Made by a program: the position numbers and the translations under genes. A stretch of DNA of 64,000 nt from Balanoglossus misakiensis (Eukaryota > Hemichordata): NCBI GenBank assembly GCA_040954595.2, contig CM082587.2, positions 2,170,001-2,234,000 on the forward strand, given 5' to 3'. The stretch's first letter is position 1, and each line of letters begins with the position of its first letter. Below the pieces are notes generated by a model. The model ran no database searches. It had not been told where the DNA came from and worked only from the letters and a program-made list of their open reading frames with translations. Shown here piece by piece: positions 29,101 through 40,424 of this stretch.

Positions 29101-32100
29101 TTCATTGTTGTTTGAATTTTCCATCTAATGATTTTCATTTCATGTGCCATAGTTGACACACTGATGTAAAATGGACATATCATTGTATCATACCCCAAAG
29201 GTGTTCTTCAAGCTACTTATAAAATATCACTTTCACCAGATCAATATATGGTTCATCATGGTGGCTTCAAAGGTTTTTTTTTTCTAGCAGATCCAGTGAA
29301 TGCATTTGTCAGTCGTAAATGGTCATGTATCATGGGAGTTGGAAGCCATTACATACATTACTGTAATAATAATAATACTGTAATAATAATGATCATAAAC
29401 ATAACTGTATCCCTTCAAATAAACGTGCATTCCTTAATTCTCATCCAGTTTTCTTTTCATCAGATGGTTCGCATTTCATGCATTCTAAACATGAAGTGTT
29501 TTATCTTGTTGCTGGAGATTGCATTTTATTTCGTGCATTTTTCAAGTACAAGTGAAAGCTCCATGTAGACTTTCATTCCTTCCTAAAGTCGTCTCACATA
29601 GAGTCACTTTTGAAATATTAAACGATTTCTAGAATTTTAGAAGACCTGCTGCCTAATTTGCAAACTAACATCACTTGATGCATCTTTTAGTTAATGGTCA
29701 ATGGGGAGATTGGATTCCATGGGAGCCATGCACCAAGACTTGCGGACAAGGTACAAGAAGTCGAACCAGGCTGTGCAATAGCCCACCACCACAGTATGGT
29801 GGCCGATCATGTCAAGGCTCTGCATATGACCAACAGCTATGTAATATTAAACCCTGTCCTGGTAAGACATTCTAATCGAATTGTTTGAGATATTTCTTAC
29901 ATGAATGGCATGTGGTATGGTTTAAACTGCAGACATATTTCATATTGTTGGATAATTTAATGCGACATAAATCAAAATTGGTGAGTAAGGTACTCAGAAT
30001 TGATGTTTCAACAGAGAGAAGCTATAATCCTTTAATTTTTGGAAAACAGTAGAATTCATTAATTCACTTTATGCACTGAATCTGCATCTAATGTTCTAGA
30101 CTTTCTCATAGGCTTCCCCTTTGTTAGGTATGTGATGGTCAAATATCCTGTGATGTGTGCCCTCAACATTTCAGTGAAGCTGATCTGTCGAACTGGCAGT
30201 TTTGCAACACTGGCTCTCTGTCCTCTGGTTAGGGGCATCATAGTACAGCAGGGAGAAAGACCAGGGTGGCAAAGTATAGGCCACAACCACACACATCAAT
30301 CTATGCTAATTATCTCAATGTTCTTTGTACCATAGTTGATGGTTCGTGGGGAGCGTGGTTACCATGGCAGGAATGCAGCGAGACATGCGGAGAGGGGACA
30401 AAGATCAGAATGAGAAGTTGTAATAATCCGGCACCAAGAGATGGTGGATTTGATTGTCCAGGGTTAGATACACAGAGCCAAATGTGCAAGATACGAGACT
30501 GCTCTGGTAAAGTTTCATCATCATTATAAGCTCATCTCTTTTGGCCAGTTCGAAATATAATAAATATGCATATGTGATTCTTCAAAATCCTAATAATTTG
30601 GTTTGTTCTTTCAGTCGATGGAAAGTGGAGCTCTTGGAGTGGCTGGTCAATGTGTAGCAAATCTTGTGGTACTGGTGAGAGATTCCGTACGCGCAGATGC
30701 TCGGAACCTGCCCCTCAGAATGGCGGTAGATATTGTGAAGGCAATGACCAACAGACGGATTACTGCAACACAGATGGCTGTCCAGGTTAGGACACATTCA
30801 CTTGACTACATACATTTGCTTGTTTACCACATTGCAAGTTTGCACAGAGTTTGCATTGGCAAACTATCAGTCAGGCATCAGCAGCCACAAGAAATCAAGA
30901 GAACTTGATTTGGTACAATGTAGACAAATTAAATTTCAGCATGTGTTTACATTCACAGTGCATGGTGGTTGGTCCACTTGGGAGGAATGGGGCGACTGCA
31001 GCAGTAGTTGCAATGGCGGCCAGCAGAAACGTTACAGATCATGTAACAACCCCAGACCTCTGAATGGAGGACGGAATTGTGCAGACCGCAATGTACAGAT
31101 GAAAGCATGTAACCTACACCAATGTCCAAGTAAGTGTATTTTAACTACTGAAGAGCTGATGTTTCCCAGATGGTCTTGCTTGATAAATGTTTCCATACAA
31201 ACCCTGGCAATTTTCTGTGTGAAGATACAATTAAAAAAACTCCAGAATAACTTAAAGTGAATTGATTTCCCTGTCCCCAGTTGATGGTGGATGGGCTGAA
31301 TGGGGAGAGTGGACACAATGCACACAGACCTGTGGCGAGGGAAGTATGACCAGGTATCGTACATGTTCCAATCCTGAACCCAGAAGTGGAGGACGATCCT
31401 GTCCAGGTGATGAATCACAGAGGACTCGTTGCAATACTAATCCATGCCCAGGTGAGAGGTTTGGTCTGAACTGCTGTTCATTAACTAAGATAACATTATG
31501 ATTAATTAGCACTTAACTGCAAAAATATTCAAATTTTGCCTTATACTTTGAGGTGATCAACATTAGTATAAATGTAATCAAGTGATAACTACACATGTTA
31601 CTAAATATTCAGTTGTTGTAGATTGTAGAACTTTTCAAGAGTTAATGTACATGTATTGGTAAATCAGAGTAATGATCGGCAATGGGCTTGAAATCTAACT
31701 AGAATTATCTTTCTGTTGTAGCGGCTCCGAAGACTGCAGTGGCTTTTATTACTGGAAATCTCAATGATATCAACTTTGTTGCCCCACTCTTTGCAAATAT
31801 CAGTTTAACTGGAGATGGCAGACTTGTAAATGCTGAGATTCATGACTTGCCAGATTCATTAGGTAAGTCACTCCATTTTGCTCTTCAACATATCTTTATC
31901 GTAATTGTGTTGTTTGACTTCTTTATGTATTTTTATGGTAAATCTATCTACATAAATTGAAATTGTTTTTGGATGTTTTGTATGTTTTGTTAGGTTACTG
32001 GATGAGACAACTTGTTTCGTTGTTGACTCCAATATACTGGACTAGTGCTTATGAAATTGGTGAAGCTGTCAATGGGTACACTTTGACTGAAGGATACTTT

Positions 32101-35100
32101 GTCAGGCAAACGCAGGTGGAATTTGCATCAGGTAAACACATCATTTTCTCTTGACGTGACAGAGACTTCCATAATGCATCATTGGGGAGAACGTAGTCAT
32201 GGTAAATACTTGTTTTTAAATTCTGAATATTAATCTTCTTTCAACACTAGGTGAAGTCCTTACCATGATACATAATGTGAATGGTCTTCGTCAAGATGGT
32301 GTTCTAGAAGTCGAAGTGGTCATAGATGGTGAAGTACCCAGTATGGAATATTCTACAGACATCACATTGAAGCCGTACACAGAAGATTACATTCAAACAG
32401 GACCGGGTGAAATCTATGCATACTCTTACAGAATGTTCTCAGCAGACGGTCATCACATCCCATATGCGTGGACACACACCATCAATTATGATCCTAGTCG
32501 AGGTAGAATGCCTTTCATGGTGGAGAAGTTGTATGCCAAGGATCTGGGTGTGCAATATGATCCCTTCAGTCGAGTCTTAGAGTTTCAGATTGTTACTTCC
32601 ATTGCCAAAGGTAAGCCATATCACATTTTAATGCATTATATCCTATGTCAATGTCATTCACACTGCCAGCGAAACAAACCTTGATTTTTAGTCGTATCAT
32701 TTAGTTTTTAGAGTTGCATAAAAATAAAATCTAAAGTCAAACTAGAATTTGTGAATGGAGATAATCATTTTATGTGAACTATCGTCCTGAATGGACCATT
32801 CAGTTTGCTCACTGATCTTCAGAAGATATCAGGCAAGTTAACAGCTGTAATAGAAATACAGTTGTCGTCTGATTCATGACAGAATGCGAGAATGTTGTGT
32901 CGGAAATTAGGCTGTTACATTCCCAACAGCATATCAGACAATCACATCTGAAACAAAAAGTCTTGAATAATTCATATGTGGCATTCAAAGTGAGAAGAGC
33001 AGAAGCGATTATCATGTTTTACCAGTGTGTAGCATTACAGAGGGCAACCTCTGGCGACGCATAGCCAGAGAACATACCAGGGAAATTAATCAAGTATTCG
33101 CTTTGCTTCATCAGCTCAGCAGTTTATTGACTTGCCAGTAGAAAAGTGAAATGAGACAACTACAGTCCCATACATATAGTGCACAATACCTGAAGTTTTA
33201 ATTGTATTGCATAGAAATGTCCAGGGAGTTCATTCAGAAAATTGATCGGATTAATGACAAATTTTGATGAAGTAAAGCAAAGTACTTATACATCAATATT
33301 ACTGTGTAAACAATCCACTTTATGCCTTTGGGGGATGAGTAGGCTTGGTTAAGCCAATCTGACGCAGATCTACCGGTACTCAGGGTCATAAGGTTATGCC
33401 CAAGGGTCATTCTTTTGAGCAATTCTTACCAAAAGATATATCAAGTAGTGATTACTTTCATAATATCCTTGTTTATATATTTCAACAGGAGAGCCAAGTA
33501 ATGAGTGTCCAGAAGGATTTAATATGGATCCATCAGGACTATACTGCAAAGGTAAATTTTGAGAATTCAATTGTACATTTGATTATCAATAATTCTTCGT
33601 GCTGTAAATGATACTTTGGGGGTCCTAGTAAGACCAGTTAATCATCAACTAATGACACCAAATCACAGAGTTAATGATTGTTTCCAAGTGCTCTTGTCAT
33701 ATTAAAATCTTCCATTTTACATTACAGATGAAGATGAATGCAGTAGACAAAGAGTCTGCTCTCACACCTGCCACAATAAACCAGGTGGTTTTACATGTTC
33801 CTGCCCAGATGGTATGATGCTTGACTCCGATCGCCAGACATGTACAGGTAAGGACTGTGAAGATTTTAAACGCTCATACAATATGTCTGCTCCTGTGTTC
33901 ACCACTTGAAAAAGACTCTTTCTCTGATTGCAGATGTGGATGAGTGTAAAGTGAACAACGGTGGATGTCCATCTGGACATGATTGCGTCAATACAGAAGG
34001 ATCCTTTACCTGTATTGTTAAGTGCCGTAAAGGTCTGGTGAGATCAACAGTGGGTCCATTTTGCATTGGTAAGTCCAATCAGACTATGTGGTATTGTGTG
34101 TCTGTCAGACCATGTAGGCATGTAATCGAGTATCTGAAACTGTGCAGCTGTCGTTAACCATCATTCATCTTGTTTATTTCCCAATTGCATAGACGTAAAT
34201 GAATGCAGACAACTCCGCAACTTATGTGAACATTACTGTGAAAATACTATTGGTAGCTACAAATGTTATTGTCAACGTGGTTATGAACTTGAAGGTATAC
34301 AGGGAAGGTGTAGAGGTAAGCAGAACATTAATTGCAGAGATACAAAGATGAATGTCAAAATTTTCAGAGAGACTAGTCTTTTTGCCACTTTGGAACACAT
34401 AGTACACTCTCTGAATAGAGATTTCTCAAGTGTGCAATGTGTAATACTAATCCATCCTGTCGTTAACATTGTAGAAATGGAAAACAAATTATCATACCAT
34501 AATATTTTGAAATTCTTTGTGTTTCAGATATAAATGAGTGTGAAGTTGGCAATCCTTGCCCACCTGGTAAGAGTTGTGAGAATACTCAAGGCAGCTATAG
34601 ATGTATCAACCTGTGTCCATCTGGTTTCCAACTTGCACGTAATGGCTCTTGTGTGGGTGAGTATGTAATGTGTTAACTCTTATGAAGGCCTGTTTTATTC
34701 ATCCTTGGCAGTGAACCTGGTACAGTTTCTTAATATGACTGATCACCACCATGATATTAGATTGTATTAATGCTTCCAATATTGCCAGCAAATTACCTAG
34801 CGGTGTCTATGTAGGCCACTGTCATCAATTGCTTTGAATACTGTATATTGCAGATGTGGATGAGTGTATGTCAAGACAAGACAGGTGCAGTTACAACCAA
34901 GTTTGTCGGAATACGGAGGGAAGTTATGCTTGTTTGTGTCCACGTGGGTACAGGGCTAATGGGATGGGACAACCTTGCCTTGGTAAGTTTTATCTTCTAT
35001 TGACTGCTTACACTCTGTATTACTTTGCAATCCGAATGTTGCTTTGTGTAGTCTTTTCTCATGACCCAAATTACCCAAAAGATGAAGTAAACATATATTG

Positions 35101-38100
35101 TATACATCTCACTTTGTTATGTGGTGATATCCAGAAGGCATTGTCCCTCCTAGTAATTGTATGATTGTTTGTGTGCATCTTTTATTAGACGTCAACGAAT
35201 GTAGCGAGAATAGGGGACTATGTTCATACCAGTGTAGAAATCTCCCAGGTACCTATGAGTGCATATGTCCGCCAGGGCAGAAACGTCTGGCAGACAGGAA
35301 GGGATGTGCTGGACTAAGCTGGGATGACAAGCAAGCATTTGGGCTTGCAGAGACACAGTTTGATTGTGAACAAGGCACACAGTATGTCAACGGACAGTGT
35401 GAAGGTGGGTTTTCAGTTTCTTGTTGATGTGTTAAGTTTCAAAGAAAAAATTATGGAAGAAATAAATACCAAGAGATGATGTCTCTCTTGTACATCAACA
35501 GTAATGCTGGAAATATATGAGGAATGTATACAGTCACCCAGCAATCAATCACTGTGTTTGTGCAATGATGAGTCACAAGTCGGATATTGATTAACCATTC
35601 TTTCCTTCTGATCATACCACATAACAGACATCAATGAATGTGAGAACCCCCAAACTTGCCAACATGAGTGTGTCAACACTGAAGGTAGCTACTACTGCAG
35701 ATGTCCACAAGGATACACCTTGAGCAGTGATGGAAAAACTTGCCAAGGTAAAATGGTCATACCACATCTATCATGAAAGTTTAAGTGCATAAGGTTGAGA
35801 TAAATTGTTGCAAAATTATGCAAATGAAACACGCAGACTAGTCAAATGTGTCGGCCATACTGAACTTAGTTGGTCATTTTACATGCATAATGTACTATAT
35901 ATACAGATATATATACAGAAAGGTATTTGTACGACAAGTTCTTAGGGTTAAAGCAGTAGGTGTAATACTGATTATTACAAATGTGTCTTTGTCTAGATAT
36001 TGATGAATGTTTGGAGCAGAACATCGATTGTGGTACCAACCGCATGTGTTTCAACAAACTAGGAGGCTATGAATGTATTGACACACCCTGTCCACCTGGT
36101 TATGAAAGGAAAGTTGGTAGTGGGTAAGTGTTCACTTTCATTATTACTGAGACAAAAGTATTGCAGGACATGCCATTTTCAATATAGGTAAACTGTTGGG
36201 CATGTTATTATATTGTGTAGTCAGTCATATTACACATGTCCAGAGATGTTCCAGTGTAATACACAGCTGCTTGTAAGGTTATATTAGTTTATGTTCGTGC
36301 CGAATAACGTTGTAATGAGAATTAAAGTATCACTTTGTAACTGTAGTATTGATCTTAGATTGTCGGCAGTCGCTCACGTACACTTTCTAAGTCTATAAAT
36401 TAGCAAATCAGTCACTTTCAGTTCACTATCAGGCGATGCAGTTTCCTGATAAAACACCTTACAATTTATGATCTGTTACCGTCTTACAGGTACTGTGTCA
36501 GAAATTGCCCGTATCCAAAATCTTTGTGCACCAGCGACTTTGAAGATATCTTAGAATACAGAACAGTAGCTCTGCCTAAAGGTATATTAGGTCACCAGGA
36601 TCTTATAAGGCTGGTTACTTTGACCCAAGATGGAAATATTCATCCACGATCAAACTACCGTTTAATTGACAACAGGACTGGGGTGAGTACCTGAAAAATA
36701 AGGATGATTGTCTTATGCATATATTGAATGACTTTGAACATTCTGTAGCCTTTGTTGTTGAGCAATTTTTAAAACACAAATTACGTTCTATATCATGATC
36801 ATCAGTGTCGCAAATGTACATGTATGTATCTGTCAACTTTCCAAGGTATTGCAGTGTAAGGCCACACGCTTTTCGTATTGATATTTGCATTTTTTACCCA
36901 TTTTATCAACAAGTTCATATTTCATATCATTTTGATCAAAATGCTATACATGCTTTATGTCACAATGATTAACTTATAAATGCCCTAGTTGTTAAGTTTG
37001 AAGTACATATAAGGTCTTCATTTCCCCCAAACAATGACTTCATATCTTAAAGAACACAGCCAGTTCATATTCAGATTAGAAAAAACCCACCTCATGCTTC
37101 AAAGCACTCCAGTTTCATGGCTGAAATGATATAGGACACTCATTCTCAGTACTCGCAAATTTCAATATAAGTATGTCTCTGCTGCTCATGTAGTCAGTGG
37201 TGACTGAAGTCAGACTCTTTTAATGAAGAAATTAGCAATTTTGTCAATGTCAGTAAAAGAATCTTGATTGATTTAGCTGATCTCTTTACAAATGATGTTG
37301 TCTTTCACTTTATAAATTGCAGAAAAACACTAAACTCGCCTTTCAGTTTGTTTTAATAGTTGGTCAAAATTGTTACTATTTCTGAGTCAGTTTGGGACAT
37401 GAAAACATTCTACTTGTGAATTTCAAAGGTTACCCTAATTGGCAGAACTGTAATGCTTCACTTGGATATGTGCAGAAGTGGAGAAATTCCCAGATGTTAA
37501 TATGGATCCACTAAACATAGCAGGCATCTTGACGTCACAGCCATGTACTTGTGAAAAGTTAAATTGCATATAGAGCGTGATCCAGATCAAAGTGAAAGAC
37601 ACTTGAGTGACTGTAGTTGCCATTTAGTCCAACATGAACTGCCAGTTGAAAAAGCCATCAGCTGGTTTACTTGAATGTACAACTTTTGAAGTGAGAGTAG
37701 TTTGAGTTTGTTCAAACAGCTTGTCATCAAAAGTTTTCACGCCTGTCTTTATGCCATTATTGCCTGTACATGTTCAGCCATTTATAGTATTTATTCACCT
37801 TAACAGTAAATGGAATGTCGAACTGCATTGTTTGAATGTCTGACATGTAAAGTCTCATGCAAACTTTCTTTTTTTCAAACTTAACCTGTCACCACCCTCC
37901 CCCACCCCCCATTTGTCATCTCATTTCACCATCATGCCATTTTCTCTGCTTTTCTCTCTCCACTGAAACCCTCCTCTGACAGATGTGTGGTTGTACGTGT
38001 GACTGTTCCAACCAGGTTCCATTCGACATTCGGCTGGAGAACGGCAAGGGCGTGGTCTACACCCTGGAGCCATTGAGAGACCCCAAGACCTATCAGATGC

Positions 38101-38189
38101 AAGTCCAGGCCACTGGTTACAACGACTGGCAGATTGAGTACCAGACAACATTTGTCATCTATATATCAGTGTCAAACTACCCATATTAG
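10311..38189 (+). CDS. HMCN1: Hemicentin (giant extracellular-matrix Ig protein), 5' end missing; 56 exons in window
   Basis: Hemicentins are secreted matrix proteins that act at cell-cell and basement-membrane junctions. The visible protein (about 3785 codons) has the family order: VWA, conserved post-VWA region, Ig array, six TSP1, G2F, calcium-binding EGFs and the fibulin-type tail. I placed the exons by GT/AG sites and unbroken reading. Nearly all introns are phase 1. Exceptions are phase 0 after 10540, 10765, 26053, 27395 and 36682, and phase 2 after 14489 and 36123. The summed length (11360 bases) gives an open frame to the TAG at 38187-38189. It has 26 Ig domains, fewer than the roughly 44 of human hemicentin-1. 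The signal peptide and first part of VWA are not in the window. Whether it matches vertebrate HMCN1 or HMCN2 more closely cannot be told here; the symbol denotes the family. Exon coordinates are given in the domain entries. Confidence 0.95.
13661..13851. mobile_element. Small inverted-repeat element (MITE) flanked by TTAA
   Basis: A 191-base segment in the hemicentin intron between 13531 and 13897. Its ends, 13661-13680 and 13832-13851, are inverse complements at 17 of 20 positions, and each begins with TTAA at the outer edge. A TTAA duplication is the signature of piggyBac-type insertion, so a non-autonomous element of that kind is a reasonable inference. The inner termini read AGGTAYACRGTCACCT, which does not match the canonical CCC ends. 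It codes for nothing. Confidence 0.65.
14345..17462 (+). CDS. HMCN1: Hemicentin exons: Ig domains 1 to 5
   Basis: Exons: Ig1 14345-14489 plus 14757-14878 (split by a phase-2 intron); Ig2 15592-15867; Ig3 16049-16318; Ig4 16542-16811; Ig5 17011-17190 plus 17367-17462 (split by a phase-1 intron). Each domain has a first Cys in the B strand, a Trp in the C strand and the D-x-G-x-Y-x-C motif before the second Cys, the pattern of I-set Ig domains. Ig1 has the least regular spacing, as in other hemicentins. Ig5 ends with an additional TGVG junction. The intron 14879-15591 (713 bases) holds no recognisable feature. Confidence 0.93.
17710..25714 (+). CDS. HMCN1: Hemicentin exons: Ig domains 6 to 22, one domain per exon
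   Basis: Seventeen symmetrical phase-1 exons, each a whole I-set domain of 270-291 bases: 17710-17988, 18324-18596, 18894-19166, 19284-19556, 19714-19989, 20194-20466, 20726-20995, 21263-21535, 21760-22038, 22135-22410, 22658-22933, 23186-23476, 23607-23888, 24069-24347, 24492-24764, 24973-25245 and 25442-25714. Most begin with VPP/EPP/VAP-type linkers and carry the Cys, Trp and DxGxYxC marks. Every exon length is a multiple of three, so exons can be gained or lost without breaking frame. The exon 19714-19989 has no internal ATG and is easily missed by ORF callers. Confidence 0.95.
18049..18226. mobile_element. 178-base foldback element (MITE-like) in a hemicentin intron
   Basis: The left half from 18049 and the right half ending at 18226 are inverse complements for about 80 bases each, nearly identical in the outer 40. 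They share GTTTGTCAGCACTCTAA and ATCAACTTATTGGT, and a short loop lies near 18137. The ends are flanked by TA on both sides (TA-GGGTTTGTC and GACAAACCA-TA), as expected of a Tc1/mariner-type MITE. It has no coding capacity. In the transcript the arms would form one long hairpin. Confidence 0.75.
18669..18738. repeat. Cluster of short palindromes built on CTTATAGGA
   Basis: The arms 18669-18691 and 18698-18720 are inverse complements over most of about 22 bases, and a perfect 12-base palindrome GTCCTATAGGAC follows at 18727-18738. The word CTTATAGGA or its complement occurs several times. It lies within the intron before the exon at 18894. Function unknown. Confidence 0.7.
25869..28065 (+). 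CDS. HMCN1: Hemicentin exons: Ig domains 23 to 26
   Basis: Ig23 is split into 25869-26053 plus 26282-26363 (phase 0); Ig24 into 26501-26632 plus 26804-26935 (phase 1); Ig25 into 27208-27395 plus 27598-27679 (phase 0); Ig26 is a single exon, 27793-28065. All keep the Cys, Trp and DxGxYxC pattern, except that Ig26 has DAGRISC, so the usual Tyr is replaced by Ile. The extra introns distinguish this block from the one-exon domains before it and suggest it did not arise by the same recent exon duplications. Confidence 0.93.
27044..27071 (+). repeat. (TGA)n trinucleotide microsatellite
   Basis: About nine TGA units in the intron between 26935 and 27208, with GGT-rich sequence on both sides. Simple-sequence repeat with no visible role. 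Confidence 0.9.
28449..31451 (+). CDS. HMCN1: Hemicentin exons: six thrombospondin type 1 repeats
   Basis: Six phase-1 exons, each exactly 171 bases (57 residues): 28449-28619, 29691-29861, 30336-30506, 30615-30785, 30959-31129 and 31281-31451. Each has the W-x-x-W Trp pattern, CSxTCGxG (CSSSCNGG in the fifth), R-x-R-x-C, a GG-R/F-xC segment and six Cys, as in TSP1 domains with the CSVTCG-type motif. Six copies is also the number in vertebrate hemicentin-1. The intron 28620-29690 (1.1 kb) is A/T-rich with a poly-A tract near 28896 and no recognisable exon. Confidence 0.96.
31722..32610 (+). CDS. HMCN1: Hemicentin exons: G2F (nidogen-like) domain
   Basis: Exons 31722-31862, 31994-32131 and 32251-32610. 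They encode a region of roughly 210 residues with features of the nidogen G2 beta-barrel: [12 protein letters not shown] at the start, [16 protein letters not shown] in the middle and [20 protein letters not shown] near the end. In nidogens the related fold binds collagen IV and perlecan; a matrix-binding role here is inferred from that. Its place between TSP1 and EGF repeats is the hemicentin arrangement. The following intron 32611-33488 holds nothing recognisable. Confidence 0.93.
33489..36123 (+). CDS. HMCN1: Hemicentin exons: linker and eight calcium-binding EGF domains
   Basis: Exons 33489-33551 (short two-Cys linker), 33728-33847, 33934-34068, 34193-34315, 34528-34656, 34854-34982, 35189-35404, 35628-35747 and 35997-36123. 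The EGF exons open with D-E/V/I-D/N-E-C, the calcium-binding EGF signature, and have the expected Cys spacing. The exon at 35189 is unusually long (216 bases): after a normal EGF it carries a tail of about 30 residues with two more Cys. The exon at 35628 has no ATG and is easily missed. The last exon ends in phase 2. Confidence 0.93.
36490..38189 (+). CDS. HMCN1: Hemicentin exons: fibulin/hemicentin-type C-terminal module and stop
   Basis: Exons 36490-36682 and 37983-38189 (TAG at 38187). The first encodes [13 protein letters not shown] and a segment ending in IDNRTG; the second encodes [20 protein letters not shown] and ends in [12 protein letters not shown], matching the end of the fibulin/hemicentin C-terminal module, which in vertebrates closes on a VHIFVSEYWF-type sequence. 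The last exon starts with an odd Cys-rich stretch, [11 protein letters not shown], that could be bypassed by a second in-frame acceptor (CAG ending at 38015). The intron 36683-37982 (1.3 kb) holds no recognisable feature beyond a pyrimidine-rich acceptor. Confidence 0.9.
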
Positions 38190-39895
38190 TAGCAACTTCG
38201 GATCTGTTCTCAGTCCTATTCCAACATCAGATTTAATCCCCATCACGGTGATAAAAATTACACAGAAAGAAACAGATTAAGAGAAGAAACACACTGCCAC
38301 AAAAACATTATTTAATGTGTCTTCCAACATTTTTATAGAATCTCATTTTTATATATGTGTGTGTTTCCAGATTTCAACTCTGAGGCAAAATTATGAGTAG
38401 AAGTAGAACATGTGGATTTTCTGTTCCAGTGTATCGAGCAAAACATTGTTTTGTTTTAGTATATATACATTTTGGCACATATGACTGCACCCAAAAGAAT
38501 TTTAACCCTTCCATAATTACGGTTTAGTCCAAAGCCATTGTTTACAGTGGCTAGTTTGGATCACTAGAGAGAACTGGGGTGAAATGGGTTAAACTTTACC
38601 ACACTGAGATCAAATTCAAAAAAAATATTATCTATTCTGTATTGCTGCTTCTTGCCTCTCTGAATGCAAAAAAAATGTGCTAAAATGTGTGAGTTTCTTT
38701 GATGTTTCTAGAGGTTTGTTGTACAGGATTGCCCCAGGGTGTGAGTCATGTCACAATGTGATTTGTTCGTATTCTTTCTCAGTGTGTATGTGATGTTACA
38801 TACATGAGTACAGGGTATACAAACCAGAAGATGTCATGTCTGGAAAAGAATTGGGCTGTGTGTTATAACCTGTTACCATGTGTAACTGAATCTGCCTTAA
38901 TGCTGCATTATAATTTGAAGGCTTGCACAAATTGTCAAAAAATGCATCGTGCATTGGTGGATGTACGCTATAAAACAACCAGAAGTACACAGAATTTCAA
39001 TCTATTTACAGGAGTGAATTGATTACTGTTGCAAACATGGACCTTGATTCAGCTTCAGACTGTGGCAAAGCTGGTCACTATCAGAACTTAATTATGATCT
39101 ATTTTCCAGAATGCTGCGATTTATTGCACTTTTAGAAGTATTTTTGTCATAGTATAACTAGGACAACAGATTATATAACTATGGCAATAGAATTATGAAA
39201 CAATAAGTGGAGAAGATTCCTTTAAATATGCTGAAAGAAGATAATGTCATATATAATGGAACTTTACAAATTTTATGAATGCATGTTTTAATGTACTATT
39301 GTAGTCTATTCTTTATATTATTTGATTCAATGTCATCAAACAAACAGAAATATTATATGAAATGTAGTAGTCTAATGTTTTTAAAGAGATTGATCGGCCT
39401 TGCAAAAATATATATATTTTTAATTGACTATCATAGGGAGTCAAGCAGTACATTTCTACAATTTTATTGTACATGTAATATAGTTAAGATGGAACCAGAC
39501 CGTGAGAGGTCATCAAAGGTCAAGGTGCTTAAATCAGCTGTGTGTCTTTATATGGTCAGTACTTGTAGCTTTGTTTTATTTCTTTTCTTCAATCATTATG
39601 TAATTTACTATTTGTAATGTGTGTTCACTGTAATTGTTTCATTCTTAGCATGTAGTCGATTTTTTTTGTGAACAGACTTTTAGATATATATACCTCCACA
39701 AGTAAACACAGACATTGTGTCTTTTGACGATCATGTGACTGATGCATCTGACAAAACCTGTTATGAGCAGCGATTTCATATATTTTAAAAAGAAATTCAG
39801 AGATGTCCCTTTTTTAGAGATTTTTATTTAGAAAAAGTTCTATGTAGAAATTGTGAATGAAATATCAACAATAAAATGCCTTTTGTTTTTTTCCT
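38190..39895 (+). other. HMCN1: Probable 3' UTR of hemicentin
   Basis: From the TAG to just after the first good AATAAA there are about 1.7 kb of A/T-rich sequence with no credible exon. The end is set about 20 bases past the signal at 39870-39875, so it is approximate. Confidence 0.5.
39870..39875 (+). promoter_or_regulatory. Polyadenylation signal AATAAA
   Basis: A canonical AATAAA followed by a T-rich stretch (GTTTTTTTCC near 39886), on the strand of the hemicentin gene and before the next gene begins. Confidence 0.5.
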
Positions 39896-40424
39896 CAATT
39901 TCGGCCATCTGTGTGATTTCTGTTAGCGGATAGAAGCATTTTAGTCATGTGCATTTTAGATGGGTTTTGTGTACTTAACAGCATAAGTGATGCCATGTTC
40001 TTGTATGAGAGGTGTTTAAAGTGGGCCATGCCATGTAAAAAACACAACTAGCACAAGTTTGATCAGTTGAAATTGATATTTATTCGGTTTCATCAGCCAA
40101 CTCAATAATGATGGATATTATTCACTGTTACTGATTGAAATGTTGCACATGAAGTTTCTAAAAAGACAAAATACATGTAAGCTTATACAAAGGCTGATCA
40201 ACACAGTTCATCAATAAGTGAATAAGTGGTACATCTGAAAATACTTTTTACAATGAAACTGTTAGTATATTTTGAAGTCTAAATGTTCTTTTCATGGCTA
40301 GCATTACTACTCCTGTTAATACAGTAATTGAGAGATGCTATTCTCCATCTTTATTACCGAATCAATAATGGATGTCGGCTTTTTGGTTTTCAGTTCATTG
40401 GCAGCATCGGTGGCTTTTCTTCAA
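39896..40424. other. Intergenic spacer between convergent genes
   Basis: A/T-rich spacer between the end of hemicentin (plus strand) and the 3' end of the small minus-strand gene. Apart from a minus-strand AATAAA at 40350-40355, nothing is seen. Confidence 0.6.
40350..40355 (-). promoter_or_regulatory. Polyadenylation signal of the small minus-strand gene
   Basis: AATAAA on the minus strand, about 70 bases past the TAA of the cysteine-rich gene at 40425, a normal distance for a short 3' UTR. Confidence 0.45.
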
